DNA from: Streptomyces panaciradicis
GTDB taxonomy: Bacteria > Actinomycetota > Actinomycetes > Streptomycetales > Streptomycetaceae
Length of the DNA stretch: 64,000 nt
NCBI RefSeq assembly: GCF_023516615.1
Contig: NZ_JAMGBF010000020.1
Span: 62,001-126,000, forward strand
Direction of reading: 5' to 3'
Both the position numbers and the translations under genes were made by a program. Below the pieces are notes generated by a model. That model searched no databases and was not told where the DNA came from. It saw only the letters and a program-made list of their open reading frames with translations. Positions 45,608 to 53,696 of this stretch are shown piece after piece (position 1 is the first letter of the stretch; each line of letters opens with the position of its first letter).

Positions 45608-46267
45608 TCAGCTGGTCCAGAAGTCCCACCAGCGGGTCAGGACCAGCATGCCGATGATGCCGATGTGCAGGACGGGCAGGACCCAGGTGAACTCGCCGAA
45701 GAAGCCCTTCAGCCAGCGCGGGGCGGGCAGGAAGGAGTTGCGGACGTTGAACGAGGTCACGTACCAGAACATGATGATCGTCGCGACCCAGGCCAGCGAG
45801 CACCACAGGCACAGCGCGTTGATCCGGTACAGCGACTGGAACTGCAGCCAGGTGCAGAAGCCCACACCGAAGAGCGTGCCGAAGTTGAAGGTCAGCCAGT
45901 ACCAGCGCGGGAAGCGGGCGCGGGCCAGCAGGCTCATGCCGACGCAGACGACGATGCCGTAGGCGACCAGGCCGAGCATCGGGTTGGGGAACCCGAAGGC
46001 GGCGGCCTGCTTGGACTCCATCACGCTGCCGCAGGAGACGACCGGGTTGAGGCTGCAGCCCGGGGTGAAGGTCTTGCCCTCGACCTTGGCCTCGAGCAGT
46101 TTGAACTTGTCGATCGTGATGACCCACGCGGCGAGCAGGCCCGCCGCGCCGGTGATGATCAGCAGCAGGGCGAAGGCGCGGCTGCCGCCGACCGTGCGCG
46201 TCTCGGAGGCCGCCGCGTCGCTCGGCTCGGGCTCGGTGGAGACGTCTTTGACTGTGGTCTTGCTCAT
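45608..46267 (-). CDS. Vitamin K epoxide reductase (VKOR) family membrane protein
   Basis: The 219-residue protein has about five membrane helices and the VKOR cysteine set: loop cysteines C71 and C79 (FTPGCSLNPVVSCGS) and the active-site CLWC at 153-156. Bacterial VKOR proteins re-oxidise periplasmic thiol oxidoreductases with quinone, replacing DsbB. Unlike many actinobacterial homologues there is no fused thioredoxin domain and no DsbA-like gene next to it, so its partner is elsewhere. ATG 46267 follows a GTG at 46270 that could also be used. It is divergent from the ABC transporter. Confidence 0.93.
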   Translation of the reverse strand: MSKTTVKDVSTEPEPSDAAASETRTVGGSRAFALLLIITGAAGLLAAWVITIDKFKLLEAKVEGKTFTPGCSLNPVVSCGSVMESKQAAAFGFPNPMLGLVAYGIVVCVGMSLLARARFPRWYWLTFNFGTLFGVGFCTWLQFQSLYRINALCLWCSLAWVATIIMFWYVTSFNVRNSFLPAPRWLKGFFGEFTWVLPVLHIGIIGMLVLTRWWDFWTS

Positions 46268-46413
46268 CACGTCGATTCCGTCTGCTGGGGATATGGACCT
46301 TCATCGGGCACGGGCCATTCTGCCGCACCCGGCACCCTGTCCACCGTTCGATGGACATAAGGAAGTACGCACGGTCGTCCCCGAGCGTTCGGTTCCGGAC
46401 GAGGCTCAACGTC

Positions 46414-47280
46414 ATGACGGCACACGTGAACGAACTCGCGGTGGATGTTCGGGGGCTGCGCAAGCGGTACGGGGACCTGACCGCGGTGGACGGCATCGAC
46501 CTCGGCATCCGGCGCGGTGAGGTGTTCGGCCTGCTCGGACCCAATGGCGCGGGCAAGAGCACCACCGTGGAGATCCTCCAGGGCAACCGCGGCCGGGACG
46601 CGGGCGAGGTGTCGGTGCTCGGGTCCGACCCGGCGAACGGCACGCGCGCGTGGAGATCGCGTGTGGGAATCGTCTGGCAGGACGAATCGGCACCCGCGGA
46701 GTTGACGGTCCACGAGACGGTGCGGCACTTCGCACGCTGCTACCCCGCACCGCGCGACCCCGAGGAGGTCATCGCGCTGGTGGGTCTGGAGGCGAAGGCG
46801 GGCAGCCGCGTCAAGGCGCTGTCGGGCGGCCAGCGCCGCCGTCTCGACGTGGCCCTGGGCGTGATCGGCGATCCCGAACTGCTGCTCCTGGACGAGCCGA
46901 CGACCGGCTTCGACCCGGCCGCCCGCCGCCGGTTCTGGGACCTGATCCGGCTGCTGGCCGACGAGGGCACGACGATCCTGCTGACCACGCACTACCTGCA
47001 GGAGGCGGAGGCCCTGGCCGACCGGCTCGCGGTGGTCGCCCGGGGCCGGGTGGTGGCCGAGGGCGAGCCCGCCGCCCTCCGGGAGCGGTACGGCACCGGG
47101 GCCACGGTGGAGTGGACCGAGGCCGACGGCACCGCGCGCCGCGAGCGCACCGACACCCCGACCAGGACGGTCGCCGAGCTCACGCACCGCTTCGACGGCG
47201 AGATCCCGGGGCTGCTGGTGACCCGCCCCACTCTGGAGGACGTCTACCTCCGGCTGACCGGACAGGAGGACGCGCGATGA
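46414..47280 (+). CDS. ABC transporter ATP-binding protein (drug/antibiotic export type)
   Basis: The 288-residue ATPase has Walker A GPNGAGKS at 42-49, Q-loop at Q89, signature LSGGQ at 136-140, Walker B LLLLDEP at 156-162 and the switch histidine at H193. A C-terminal extension of about 70 residues is typical of DrrA/CcmA-like export ATPases. Its stop overlaps the permease start (ATGA). ATG 46414 with GAGG upstream is chosen over a longer frame from 46351. Confidence 0.94.
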   Translation: MTAHVNELAVDVRGLRKRYGDLTAVDGIDLGIRRGEVFGLLGPNGAGKSTTVEILQGNRGRDAGEVSVLGSDPANGTRAWRSRVGIVWQDESAPAELTVHETVRHFARCYPAPRDPEEVIALVGLEAKAGSRVKALSGGQRRRLDVALGVIGDPELLLLDEPTTGFDPAARRRFWDLIRLLADEGTTILLTTHYLQEAEALADRLAVVARGRVVAEGEPAALRERYGTGATVEWTEADGTARRERTDTPTRTVAELTHRFDGEIPGLLVTRPTLEDVYLRLTGQEDAR

Positions 47281-48122
47281 CCACGACCGCCGTGGCGAGC
47301 CGGACCCGGGCGCGGACCGGGCGGCTGCCCGGGGCCTGGACCCTGGGGCTGAGCCGGGGAGCGCTGGAGATCAAACAGTTCTTCCGCCAGCGCGACCAGG
47401 TCGTCTTCACCTTCTCCTTCCCGGTCGTCTTCCTGTTCCTGTTCGCGGCGATCTTCCACGACGACGTGCGCGGCTCCGGCGTCAACGCCTCCCAGCTGTA
47501 CGTCCCCGCGATGATGGCCTCCGGCATCATGTCGACCAGTTTCCAGTCGCTGGGCATCTCGATCGCCGTGGAGCGCGACGAGAAGGTGCTGCGCCGGCTG
47601 CGCGGCACACCGATGCCGCCGGCCGCGTACTTCCTGGGCAAGATCTGGCTGGTTCTGTTCACCGGGGCCCTGGAGACGGCGATCCTGCTGTTCGTCGGCA
47701 CCGCCTTCTACGGCGTGCGGCTGCCGTCGGACGCCTCCCGCTGGGCCGACTTCGGCTGGATCCTCGTGCTCGGGCTGACGGGCTGCTCGCTGCTCGGCAT
47801 CGCGATCAGCTCGGTGCCCAGGTCGGCGAAGAGCGCGAGCTCCGTGGTCGTCCTGCCCTTCCTGGTCCTGCAGTTCATCTCCGGGGTGTACATCTCCATC
47901 GACACGATCCCCGACTGGATGCTGAACGTCGGTGCCCTGTTCCCGCTGAAGTGGCTGTGCCAGGGTCTTCGGGGCGTCTTCCTGCCGGACTCGGCGCAAG
48001 TCCTGGAGCAGGCCGGGAGCTGGGAGTTCGGGAAGGTGGCCCTGGTGCTGGCCGCCTGGTGCGTCGGAGGATTGGTGCTGTGTCTGCTGACCTTTCGCTG
48101 GAAGGACCGGCGCGACGGCTGA
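47277..48122 (+). CDS. ABC-2 type export permease
   Basis: The 281-residue protein has six predicted membrane helices in ABC-2 layout, with QRDQVVFTFSFPVVFLFLFAAIF as the first, a SISVERDEKVLRRLRGTPM-like coupling region and PFLVLQFISGVYI near the C-terminal ABC-2 signature. It forms an exporter with the preceding ATPase. Substrate is unknown; association with a DesK-type two-component system suggests an envelope-stress or antibiotic-efflux role. It overlaps the kinase gene downstream by 43 bp. Confidence 0.93.
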   Translation: MTTTAVASRTRARTGRLPGAWTLGLSRGALEIKQFFRQRDQVVFTFSFPVVFLFLFAAIFHDDVRGSGVNASQLYVPAMMASGIMSTSFQSLGISIAVERDEKVLRRLRGTPMPPAAYFLGKIWLVLFTGALETAILLFVGTAFYGVRLPSDASRWADFGWILVLGLTGCSLLGIAISSVPRSAKSASSVVVLPFLVLQFISGVYISIDTIPDWMLNVGALFPLKWLCQGLRGVFLPDSAQVLEQAGSWEFGKVALVLAAWCVGGLVLCLLTFRWKDRRDG

Positions 48123-49318
48123 CCGGCCGCGGCGCGGCCCGCGGCGACCACGCGTGGGACCGCACGATCCGGCTGTGGGACGTCTACTTCGCGCTCGCGT
48201 GGGCCGCCACCCTGGCGTTCGTTCTGGTCGGCGGGGGTTCGCGGGGTCCGGTGCGCGCGGTCGCCGCCGGGCTGCTGGTGCCCCTCGTGCCCTGGTACAT
48301 CGCCCTGGGGCGTGCCCTGTTGCAGCAGGCGCAGCCGGACGAGCGCCGGGCGCTGCGGTATCTGGGCGGGACGATGGCGCTGTTCCTGCCGTCGTCGGTG
48401 CTGGCCGGAGAGACCCGGCTGATGGCGTTCGCGCTCGTCCCCCAGTGCTTCATGGCGTTGCGGATGCGGCGGGCGCTCGTCGCCGTCACGCTGATCAATG
48501 TCGCGCCCGTGGTCGGCTGGGCGCTGCTGTGGCGCCCGGACGGCCGGGACCTGCTGGGGAACTCGCTGTCCGCGCTGGTCAGTCTCGGTTTCTCGACGGT
48601 GGTGGGCAGTTGGATCATCCGGATCATCGAGCAGAGCGAGGAGCGGGCCGAGCTGATCGCCGAACTCGACGCCAGCCGCCACGAGATCTCCCGGCTGTCG
48701 GCCGCGCACGGCGCCCTGGCCGAGCGGGAGCGGATGGCCCGGGAGATCCACGACACCCTGGCGCAGGGCTTCACCAGCCTGCTGATGCTGGTGCAGGCGG
48801 TGGAGGCGGAACTGGACCACGACCTGCCCGAGGCCCGCCGGCACCTCGCGCTGATGGACGAGACGGCCCGGCAGAACCTCGCCGAGGCGCGCGCCCTGGT
48901 CGCCGGTGCCGCGCCGGCCGACCTCGACGGCGCCTCCCTCCCCGACGCCCTGCGCCGCCTGGCCGCCCGCCACGGGGCGGCGCTGCGGGTGCGCGGCCCG
49001 GTGCGCACGCTGCCGGCCGGGCCCGAGGTCGTGGCCCTGCGCTCCTGTCAGGAGGCCTTGGCCAACGCCCGTAAGCACGCGGGGAGTTCGGCCTCGGTGG
49101 GCATCGAGCTGACGTACGCCGACGACGTGCTCACGCTTCGGGTACGGGACGACGGCCGCGGCTTCGACCCGGGTGCCCCCTGCGACGGCTACGGTCTTGC
49201 GGGGCTGCGCGCCCGGGCCACCGAGGTCGGCGGCACGGCACGGATCGACAGCACGCCGGGGGGCGGTACGACGGTGACGGTCAGCCTGCCCCTCTCTCCG
49301 GTGAGGAGTCACCCGTGA
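48080..49318 (+). CDS. Membrane sensor histidine kinase (DesK/HisKA_3 type)
   Basis: The 412-residue kinase has six predicted membrane helices (about 34-182) with almost no extracytoplasmic domain, so it probably senses a membrane signal. A coiled linker leads to the HisKA_3 phosphoacceptor EREERMA-like segment with H224 (MAREIHDTLAQGF), and an HATPase domain with the N-box residue N329, RVRDDGRGFD (355-363) and GYGLAGL. GTG 48080 has GGAGG 9 nt upstream and overlaps the permease end. Its stop overlaps the regulator start by four bases. Confidence 0.94.
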   Translation: MSADLSLEGPARRLTGRGAARGDHAWDRTIRLWDVYFALAWAATLAFVLVGGGSRGPVRAVAAGLLVPLVPWYIALGRALLQQAQPDERRALRYLGGTMALFLPSSVLAGETRLMAFALVPQCFMALRMRRALVAVTLINVAPVVGWALLWRPDGRDLLGNSLSALVSLGFSTVVGSWIIRIIEQSEERAELIAELDASRHEISRLSAAHGALAERERMAREIHDTLAQGFTSLLMLVQAVEAELDHDLPEARRHLALMDETARQNLAEARALVAGAAPADLDGASLPDALRRLAARHGAALRVRGPVRTLPAGPEVVALRSCQEALANARKHAGSSASVGIELTYADDVLTLRVRDDGRGFDPGAPCDGYGLAGLRARATEVGGTARIDSTPGGGTTVTVSLPLSPVRSHP

Positions 49319-49941
49319 TCCGTATCGTCCTCGCCGACGACCATCCCGTCGTCCGCGAGGGTCTGCGGGCGATGCTCAGCGCCGAGCCGGACCTCGACGT
49401 GGTCGCCGACGCGGCGAGCGGTCCGCAGGCGGAGGCGCTGGCGGCCGAACTGCGGCCCGACATCGTCCTGATGGACCTGCGGATGCCGGGCGGCGGAGGC
49501 GTCGACTCCATCGTGCGGATGAGCGAGGCGGGACTGCCCTGCCGGGTGGTCGTCCTGACGACGTACGAGACGGACCGGGACATCCTGCGGGCCGTGGAGG
49601 CCGGGGCCGCGGGCTACCTGCTCAAGGACATGCCCCGCGGTGAACTGGCGGAGGCGGTACGGGCGGCGGCGCGCGGCGAGACGGTCCTGGCCCCGTCGGT
49701 CGCGGCACGGCTGGTGGACCGGCTGCGGACGAAACCGGAGCGGCCCCGGCTGTCGGAGCGCGAGACGGCGGTGCTGCGCCTGGTGGCGGAGGGCTGCACC
49801 AACGCGGAGATCGGCCGGCGCCTGTTCATCGGCGAGTCGACCGTGAAGACCCATCTGCTGCGCGCCTTCGGCAAGTTGGGCGTCGACGACCGCACGGCCG
49901 CGGTGACCAGCGCCATGCGCCACGGACTGCTCGACCAATGA
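49315..49941 (+). CDS. NarL/LuxR-family response regulator
   Basis: The 208-residue regulator has a receiver domain with acidic D8/D9, phosphoacceptor D54 (DIVLMDLRMPG) and K104, and a LuxR-type DNA-binding domain from about 145 (LSERETAVLRLVAEGCTNAEIGRRLFIGESTVKTHL). It is the cognate partner of the upstream kinase and likely controls the linked exporter. GAGGAG lies 6 nt before GTG 49315. Its last 36 codons are part of a 189-bp tandem array; this full-length copy ends MRHGLLDQ, while the last partial copy ends MRFGLLEQ. Confidence 0.94.
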   Translation: MIRIVLADDHPVVREGLRAMLSAEPDLDVVADAASGPQAEALAAELRPDIVLMDLRMPGGGGVDSIVRMSEAGLPCRVVVLTTYETDRDILRAVEAGAAGYLLKDMPRGELAEAVRAAARGETVLAPSVAARLVDRLRTKPERPRLSERETAVLRLVAEGCTNAEIGRRLFIGESTVKTHLLRAFGKLGVDDRTAAVTSAMRHGLLDQ

Positions 49942-50486
49942 CGACGAACCCCACAACCGCATGAACACGCAGATCGGACGACGGCCCCCGCGGCGGCAGC
50001 CGCACAACGACAGGGCATCGGCGAGTCGACCGTGAAGACCCATCTGCTGCGCGCCTTCGGCAAGTTGGGCGTCGACGACCGCACGGCCGCGGTGACCAGC
50101 GCCATGCGCCACGGACTGCTCGACCAATGACGACGAACCCCACAACCGCATGAACACGCAGATCGGACGACGGCCCCCGCGGCGGCAGCCGCACAACGAC
50201 AGGGCATCGGCGAGTCGACCGTGAAGACCCATCTGCTGCGCGCCTTCGGCAAGTTGGGCGTCGACGACCGCACGGCCGCGGTGACCAGCGCCATGCGCCA
50301 CGGACTGCTCGACCAATGACGACGAACCCCACAACCGCATGAACACGCAGATCGGACGACGGCCCCCGCGGCGGCAGCCGCACAACGACAGGGCATCGGC
50401 GAGTCGACCGTGAAGACCCATCTGCTGCGCGCCTTCGGCAAGTTGGGCGTCGACGACCGCACGGCCGCGGTGACCAGCGCCATGCG
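49827..50486. repeat. 189-bp tandem array of the response-regulator gene 3' end
   Basis: Units begin at 49827, 50016, 50205 and 50394, with an exact 189-bp period. The first three are full length and, as far as I can read, identical. The fourth is identical for 93 bp (to 50486) and then diverges. Each unit holds the last 36 codons of the regulator (recognition helix onward), a TGA, and about 74 bases of spacer. The period is 63 codons, but each copy keeps its stop, so the array cannot extend the protein. Confidence 0.95.
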
Positions 50487-50508
50487 GTTCGGGTTGCTGG
50501 AGCAGTGA
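50016..50508 (+). pseudogene. Three orphan 3' fragments of the response regulator gene
   Basis: Copies 2-4 of the array encode GESTVKTHLLRAFGKLGVD and onward without a start codon, ribosome-binding site or receiver domain. Copies 2 and 3 end MRHGLLDQ like the intact gene; copy 4 ends MRFGLLEQ and leads directly into the terminator. The last fragment may be the original gene end, or a remnant of a second regulator gene. Confidence 0.8.
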
Positions 50509-50509
50509 G

Positions 50510-50539
50510 AAGGGCGCCGGAGCGGTCTCCGGCGCCCTT
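50510..50539. terminator. Bidirectional terminator between the two-component module and hisS
   Basis: AAGGGCGCCGGAG and CTCCGGCGCCCTT form a perfect 13-bp stem with a CGGT loop, with TT on the plus strand. It lies immediately after the last array copy and 10 bp from the hisS stop, serving both convergent units. Confidence 0.85.
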
Positions 50540-50548
50540 GTCCCGTCG

Positions 50549-51811
50549 TCAGCCGAGCCGTGACTCCAGCTCCGCCACGATCTCGTTCACGCCGATGGCC
50601 GTCTGCTCGCCGGACTCCATGTCCTTGAGCTGGACGACGCCCTCGGCGAGGTCGCGTTCGCCGGCGACGATCGCGTAGCGGGCGCCGCTGCGGTTGGCGT
50701 TCTTCATCGCGCCCTTGAGGCCCTTGGCGCCGTAGGAGAAGTCCGCGGCGACGCCGACCTTGCGCAGTTCGGTGACCTTCGCGAACAGGATTCGGCGGGC
50801 CTCCTCGCCGAGGGGTACCGCGAACACGCTGGTGGTGGAGGGCAGTTCGAGCTCGACGCCCTCCGCCTCCAGGGCCAGGACCGTGCGGTCGACGCCGAGG
50901 GCCCAGCCGACGGACGGCAGCGCGGGGCCGCCGATCATCTCCGACAGGCCGTCGTAGCGGCCGCCGCCGCCCACCGCGGACTGCGAGCCCAGACCGTCGT
51001 GCACGAACTCGAAGGTCGTACGGGTGTAGTAGTCCAGGCCGCGCACCAGCTTGGGGTCGTCCTCGAAGGCCACGCCCGCCGCCGTGATCAGCTCACGGAC
51101 CTCCTCGTGGTACGCCTTGCAGGCGTCGCAGAGGTAGTCGCGCAGCAGCGGGGCCTCCCCCAGCTGCTTCTGCACGGACTCGCGCTTGTCGTCCAGGACG
51201 CGCAGCGGGTTGATCTCGGCGCGGCGCAGGGTGTCCTCGTCGAGGTCGAGACCGCGCAGGAAGTCCTGCAGCGCGGCCCGGTAGACCGGACGGCACTCCT
51301 TGTCGCCCAGGCTGTTGAGCAGGATGCGGAAGTCGCTGAGGCCCAGCGAGCGGTACGCCTGGTCGGCGAGGATGATCAGCTCGGCGTCGAGCGCCGGGTC
51401 CTCCGCGCCGATCGCCTCGGCGCCGACCTGCGAGAAGTGGCGGTAACGGCCCTTCTGCGGGCGCTCGTAGCGGTAGTACGAGCCGGAGTACCAGAGCTTG
51501 ACGGGGAGGTTGCCCGTCTTGTGCAGGTTGGCTTCCAGAGCGGCGCGCAGCACGGAGGCGGTGCCCTCGGGGCGCAGGGCGAGCCGGTCGCCGCCCTTGG
51601 TCTCGAAGGCGTACATCTCCTTGGTCACGATGTCGGTGGACTCGCCGACACCGCGCGCGAACAGCTCGACGCTCTCGAAGCCGGGGGTCTCGATGTAGCC
51701 GTAGCCGGCGGCGCGCAGCGGGGCGGCGATCGCCTCGCGCACCGCCAGGAACTTCGCGGAGTCCGGCGGGATCAGGTCGTACGTGCCCTTGGGGGCCTTG
51801 AAGGTGCTCAC
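50549..51811 (-). CDS. hisS: Histidyl-tRNA synthetase
   Basis: The 420-residue class II synthetase begins [18 protein letters not shown] and has motif 2 [21 protein letters not shown], the histidine-binding [16 protein letters not shown] and [14 protein letters not shown], plus a C-terminal anticodon-binding domain. GTG 51811 (MSTFKAPKG) gives the family length; the longer frame to 51967 runs into the next gene. It lies 11 bp downstream of the hydrolase gene. Confidence 0.97.
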   Translation of the reverse strand: MSTFKAPKGTYDLIPPDSAKFLAVREAIAAPLRAAGYGYIETPGFESVELFARGVGESTDIVTKEMYAFETKGGDRLALRPEGTASVLRAALEANLHKTGNLPVKLWYSGSYYRYERPQKGRYRHFSQVGAEAIGAEDPALDAELIILADQAYRSLGLSDFRILLNSLGDKECRPVYRAALQDFLRGLDLDEDTLRRAEINPLRVLDDKRESVQKQLGEAPLLRDYLCDACKAYHEEVRELITAAGVAFEDDPKLVRGLDYYTRTTFEFVHDGLGSQSAVGGGGRYDGLSEMIGGPALPSVGWALGVDRTVLALEAEGVELELPSTTSVFAVPLGEEARRILFAKVTELRKVGVAADFSYGAKGLKGAMKNANRSGARYAIVAGERDLAEGVVQLKDMESGEQTAIGVNEIVAELESRLG

Positions 51812-51822
51812 GAAGTCTCTCG

Positions 51823-52530
51823 TCACATTCCTCGTCGGGGAGCCTCTGCGGCTCCCTGGCCGGCGGCCACCTGCCGCAGATACGGGTTGGTGGCGCGCTC
51901 CTGGCCGATGGTCGTCTGGGCGCCGTGGCCGGACAGCACCACGGTCGAGTCGTCGAGCGGCAGGCACACGCGGGCCAGCGAGTCGAGCATCTCGGCCATG
52001 TCACCGCCGGGCAGGTCGGTGCGTCCGATGGAGCCGGCGAACAGCAGATCCCCGGAGAAGAACACCGACGGGACGTCGGTCGTCTCGGGCATCCGGAAGG
52101 TCACCGACCCCTTGGTATGGCCCGGCGCGTGCGCGACGGAGAACTCCAGTCCCGCCAGCTTCAGTTGCGCGCCGTCGGCCAGCTCCCTGACGTCGTCCGG
52201 CTCCCCCACGGTCAGCTCGCCCATGAGCGGCATCCCGATGGAACGGCCGAGCGCCTTCTCGGGGTCCGCCATCATGTAGCGGTCCTCGGGGTGGATCCAG
52301 GCGGGCACGTCGTGCGCGCCGCACACCGGGACGACCGAGGCCACATGGTCGATGTGGCCATGGGTGAGGACGACGGCGACGGGCTTGAGCCGATGCTTCT
52401 TCAGCGCTTCCTCGACTCCTTCGGCGGCCTGGTGGCCCGGGTCGATGATCACGCACTCCTCACCGGCGGCGGGGGCGACGAGATAACAGTTCGTCCCCCA
52501 GGCCCCGGCGGGGAACCCGGCAATGAGCAC
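51823..52530 (-). CDS. Metallo-beta-lactamase-fold hydrolase (glyoxalase II-like)
   Basis: The 235-residue protein has the metal-binding motif [11 protein letters not shown], then [24 protein letters not shown] and SGHG, the glyoxalase II/YcbL-type ligand set for a dinuclear site. It probably hydrolyses a thioester such as an S-acyl-thiol adduct; the exact substrate cannot be read from sequence. GTG 52530 has AAGGA upstream. It is co-directional with hisS and divergent from the cyclophilin gene. Confidence 0.92.
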   Translation of the reverse strand: MLIAGFPAGAWGTNCYLVAPAAGEECVIIDPGHQAAEGVEEALKKHRLKPVAVVLTHGHIDHVASVVPVCGAHDVPAWIHPEDRYMMADPEKALGRSIGMPLMGELTVGEPDDVRELADGAQLKLAGLEFSVAHAPGHTKGSVTFRMPETTDVPSVFFSGDLLFAGSIGRTDLPGGDMAEMLDSLARVCLPLDDSTVVLSGHGAQTTIGQERATNPYLRQVAAGQGAAEAPRRGM

Positions 52531-52720
52531 GATCGTCCTTCGTTGTGTCGGTACGGGCGGCTGCGGTGGCCGTGAACGAGCGACCACAGCCACTGCCAGA
52601 GCCTACCGGCGCTGCCGAATCCTCAGCGAACCCATATACGGTACGGGGCACACGCAGGCGGTCGGCTCACAAGACGCACGCGTCCCAGTCGGCGTACGAG
52701 ACGCATGAGGAGAAAACCCG

Positions 52721-53539
52721 GTGGTCAGCCAGGAACAGCGGAAGCGGCAGCTCGCGCGGGAGAAGTTTCTGCGGCAGCAGCAACGGCGTACGGAGGCGCG
52801 GCGCAAGGCACGCATGCGCAACTCGGTGATCGCGTCGGTGCTCGGCGTGATCCTGATCGGCAGCGTCGCCCTGTACACGACCGGGGTGATGAAGGGCGAC
52901 GACAAGGCCAACGCCAGCTCCCAGACGACGCCCAGCGCCACGCCCACCAGCAAGGCTCCGGACCCGTGCGCCAAGCCGGCGGCGGGCTCGGTGAAGAAGC
53001 TCAGCTGGAAGAAGGAGCCGGCGGTCACGATCGACAAGTCGGCGAAGTACACGATGAAGCTCGCCACGACGTGCGGTGACATAGACATCGCGCTGAAGAC
53101 GTCGGCGGCCCCGCACACCGTGAACTCCTTCGACTTCCTCGCCTCGAAGGGCTTCTTCGACCACACGAAGTGCCACCGGCTCACCACCAACGGCATCTAC
53201 GTGCTCCAGTGCGGCGACCCGACGGGCTCCGGCAGCGGCGGTCCCGGGTACACGATCCCGGACGAGAACCTGAAGGACAAAAGCCTGAAGGGCGGTGTCT
53301 ACCCGGCGGGCACGATCGCGATGGCCAACACCGGGCAGAAGCACACCGGCGGCAGCCAGTTCTTCCTCGTCTACCAGGACAGTCAGCTGCCGCCCAGCTA
53401 CACACCGTTCGGTACCGTGTCCGCGTCGGGCATGAAGGTCCTCAAGAAGATCGCCGCCGCGGGCGAGAGCACGGGGCAGGGCGACGGCGCGCCGAACGCG
53501 ACGGTCGTGATCAACAAGGCCACGGTCACGAAGTCCTGA
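52721..53539 (+). CDS. Membrane-anchored cyclophilin-type peptidyl-prolyl isomerase
   Basis: The 272-residue protein has a strongly basic cytoplasmic N-terminus (about 1-33), one membrane helix (about 34-54), a Ser/Thr/Pro linker (about 62-80) and an extracytoplasmic cyclophilin domain with GDIDIALKTSAAPHTVNSF, YVLQCGDPTGSGSGGPGY and GSQFFLVYQDSQLPPSYTPFG. It would catalyse proline isomerisation in exported proteins. GTG 52721 has AGGAG 9 nt upstream. The position between the hydrolase and a DUF349 gene matches other streptomycetes as I recall. Confidence 0.95.
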   Translation: MVSQEQRKRQLAREKFLRQQQRRTEARRKARMRNSVIASVLGVILIGSVALYTTGVMKGDDKANASSQTTPSATPTSKAPDPCAKPAAGSVKKLSWKKEPAVTIDKSAKYTMKLATTCGDIDIALKTSAAPHTVNSFDFLASKGFFDHTKCHRLTTNGIYVLQCGDPTGSGSGGPGYTIPDENLKDKSLKGGVYPAGTIAMANTGQKHTGGSQFFLVYQDSQLPPSYTPFGTVSASGMKVLKKIAAAGESTGQGDGAPNATVVINKATVTKS

Positions 53540-53571
53540 TCCTCTGAGGACCGCATACCGACCCCGAGGTG

Positions 53572-53581
53572 CGAAATTTCG
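53572..53581. other. AT-rich palindrome CGAAATTTCG
   Basis: A perfect 10-bp palindrome lies 32 bp after the cyclophilin stop, in an otherwise GC-rich gap. It may be an operator for the DUF349 gene or a chance event. Confidence 0.3.
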
Positions 53582-53594
53582 GTCGTGCGGGATG

Positions 53595-53624
53595 CGGACA
53601 GGCCGCCCGCACGTCGCCTATGTT
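53595..53624 (+). promoter_or_regulatory. Candidate promoter of the DUF349 gene
   Basis: CGGACA (53595-53600) and TATGTT (53619-53624) are 18 bp apart, about 72 bp before the GTG. The hexamers are moderate matches to the vegetative consensus. Confidence 0.35.
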
Positions 53625-53696
53625 GGCCGTGACGAAACTGTGGACGATGCCCGGGGGCAGTGAGGCCCCTCGCAGGCATCATGTGGAGGAGGCGCT

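Noticed and set aside
49309..50483. Minus-strand frames with 63-residue repeats opposite the 189-bp array
   Set aside because: All three minus frames stay open because the period is a multiple of three and the DNA is GC-rich. The repeats are a by-product of the DNA array, with no start signals.
49827..50486. CRISPR array
   Set aside because: The 189-bp units are contiguous copies of coding sequence with identical spacers, no short palindromic repeats and no cas genes.
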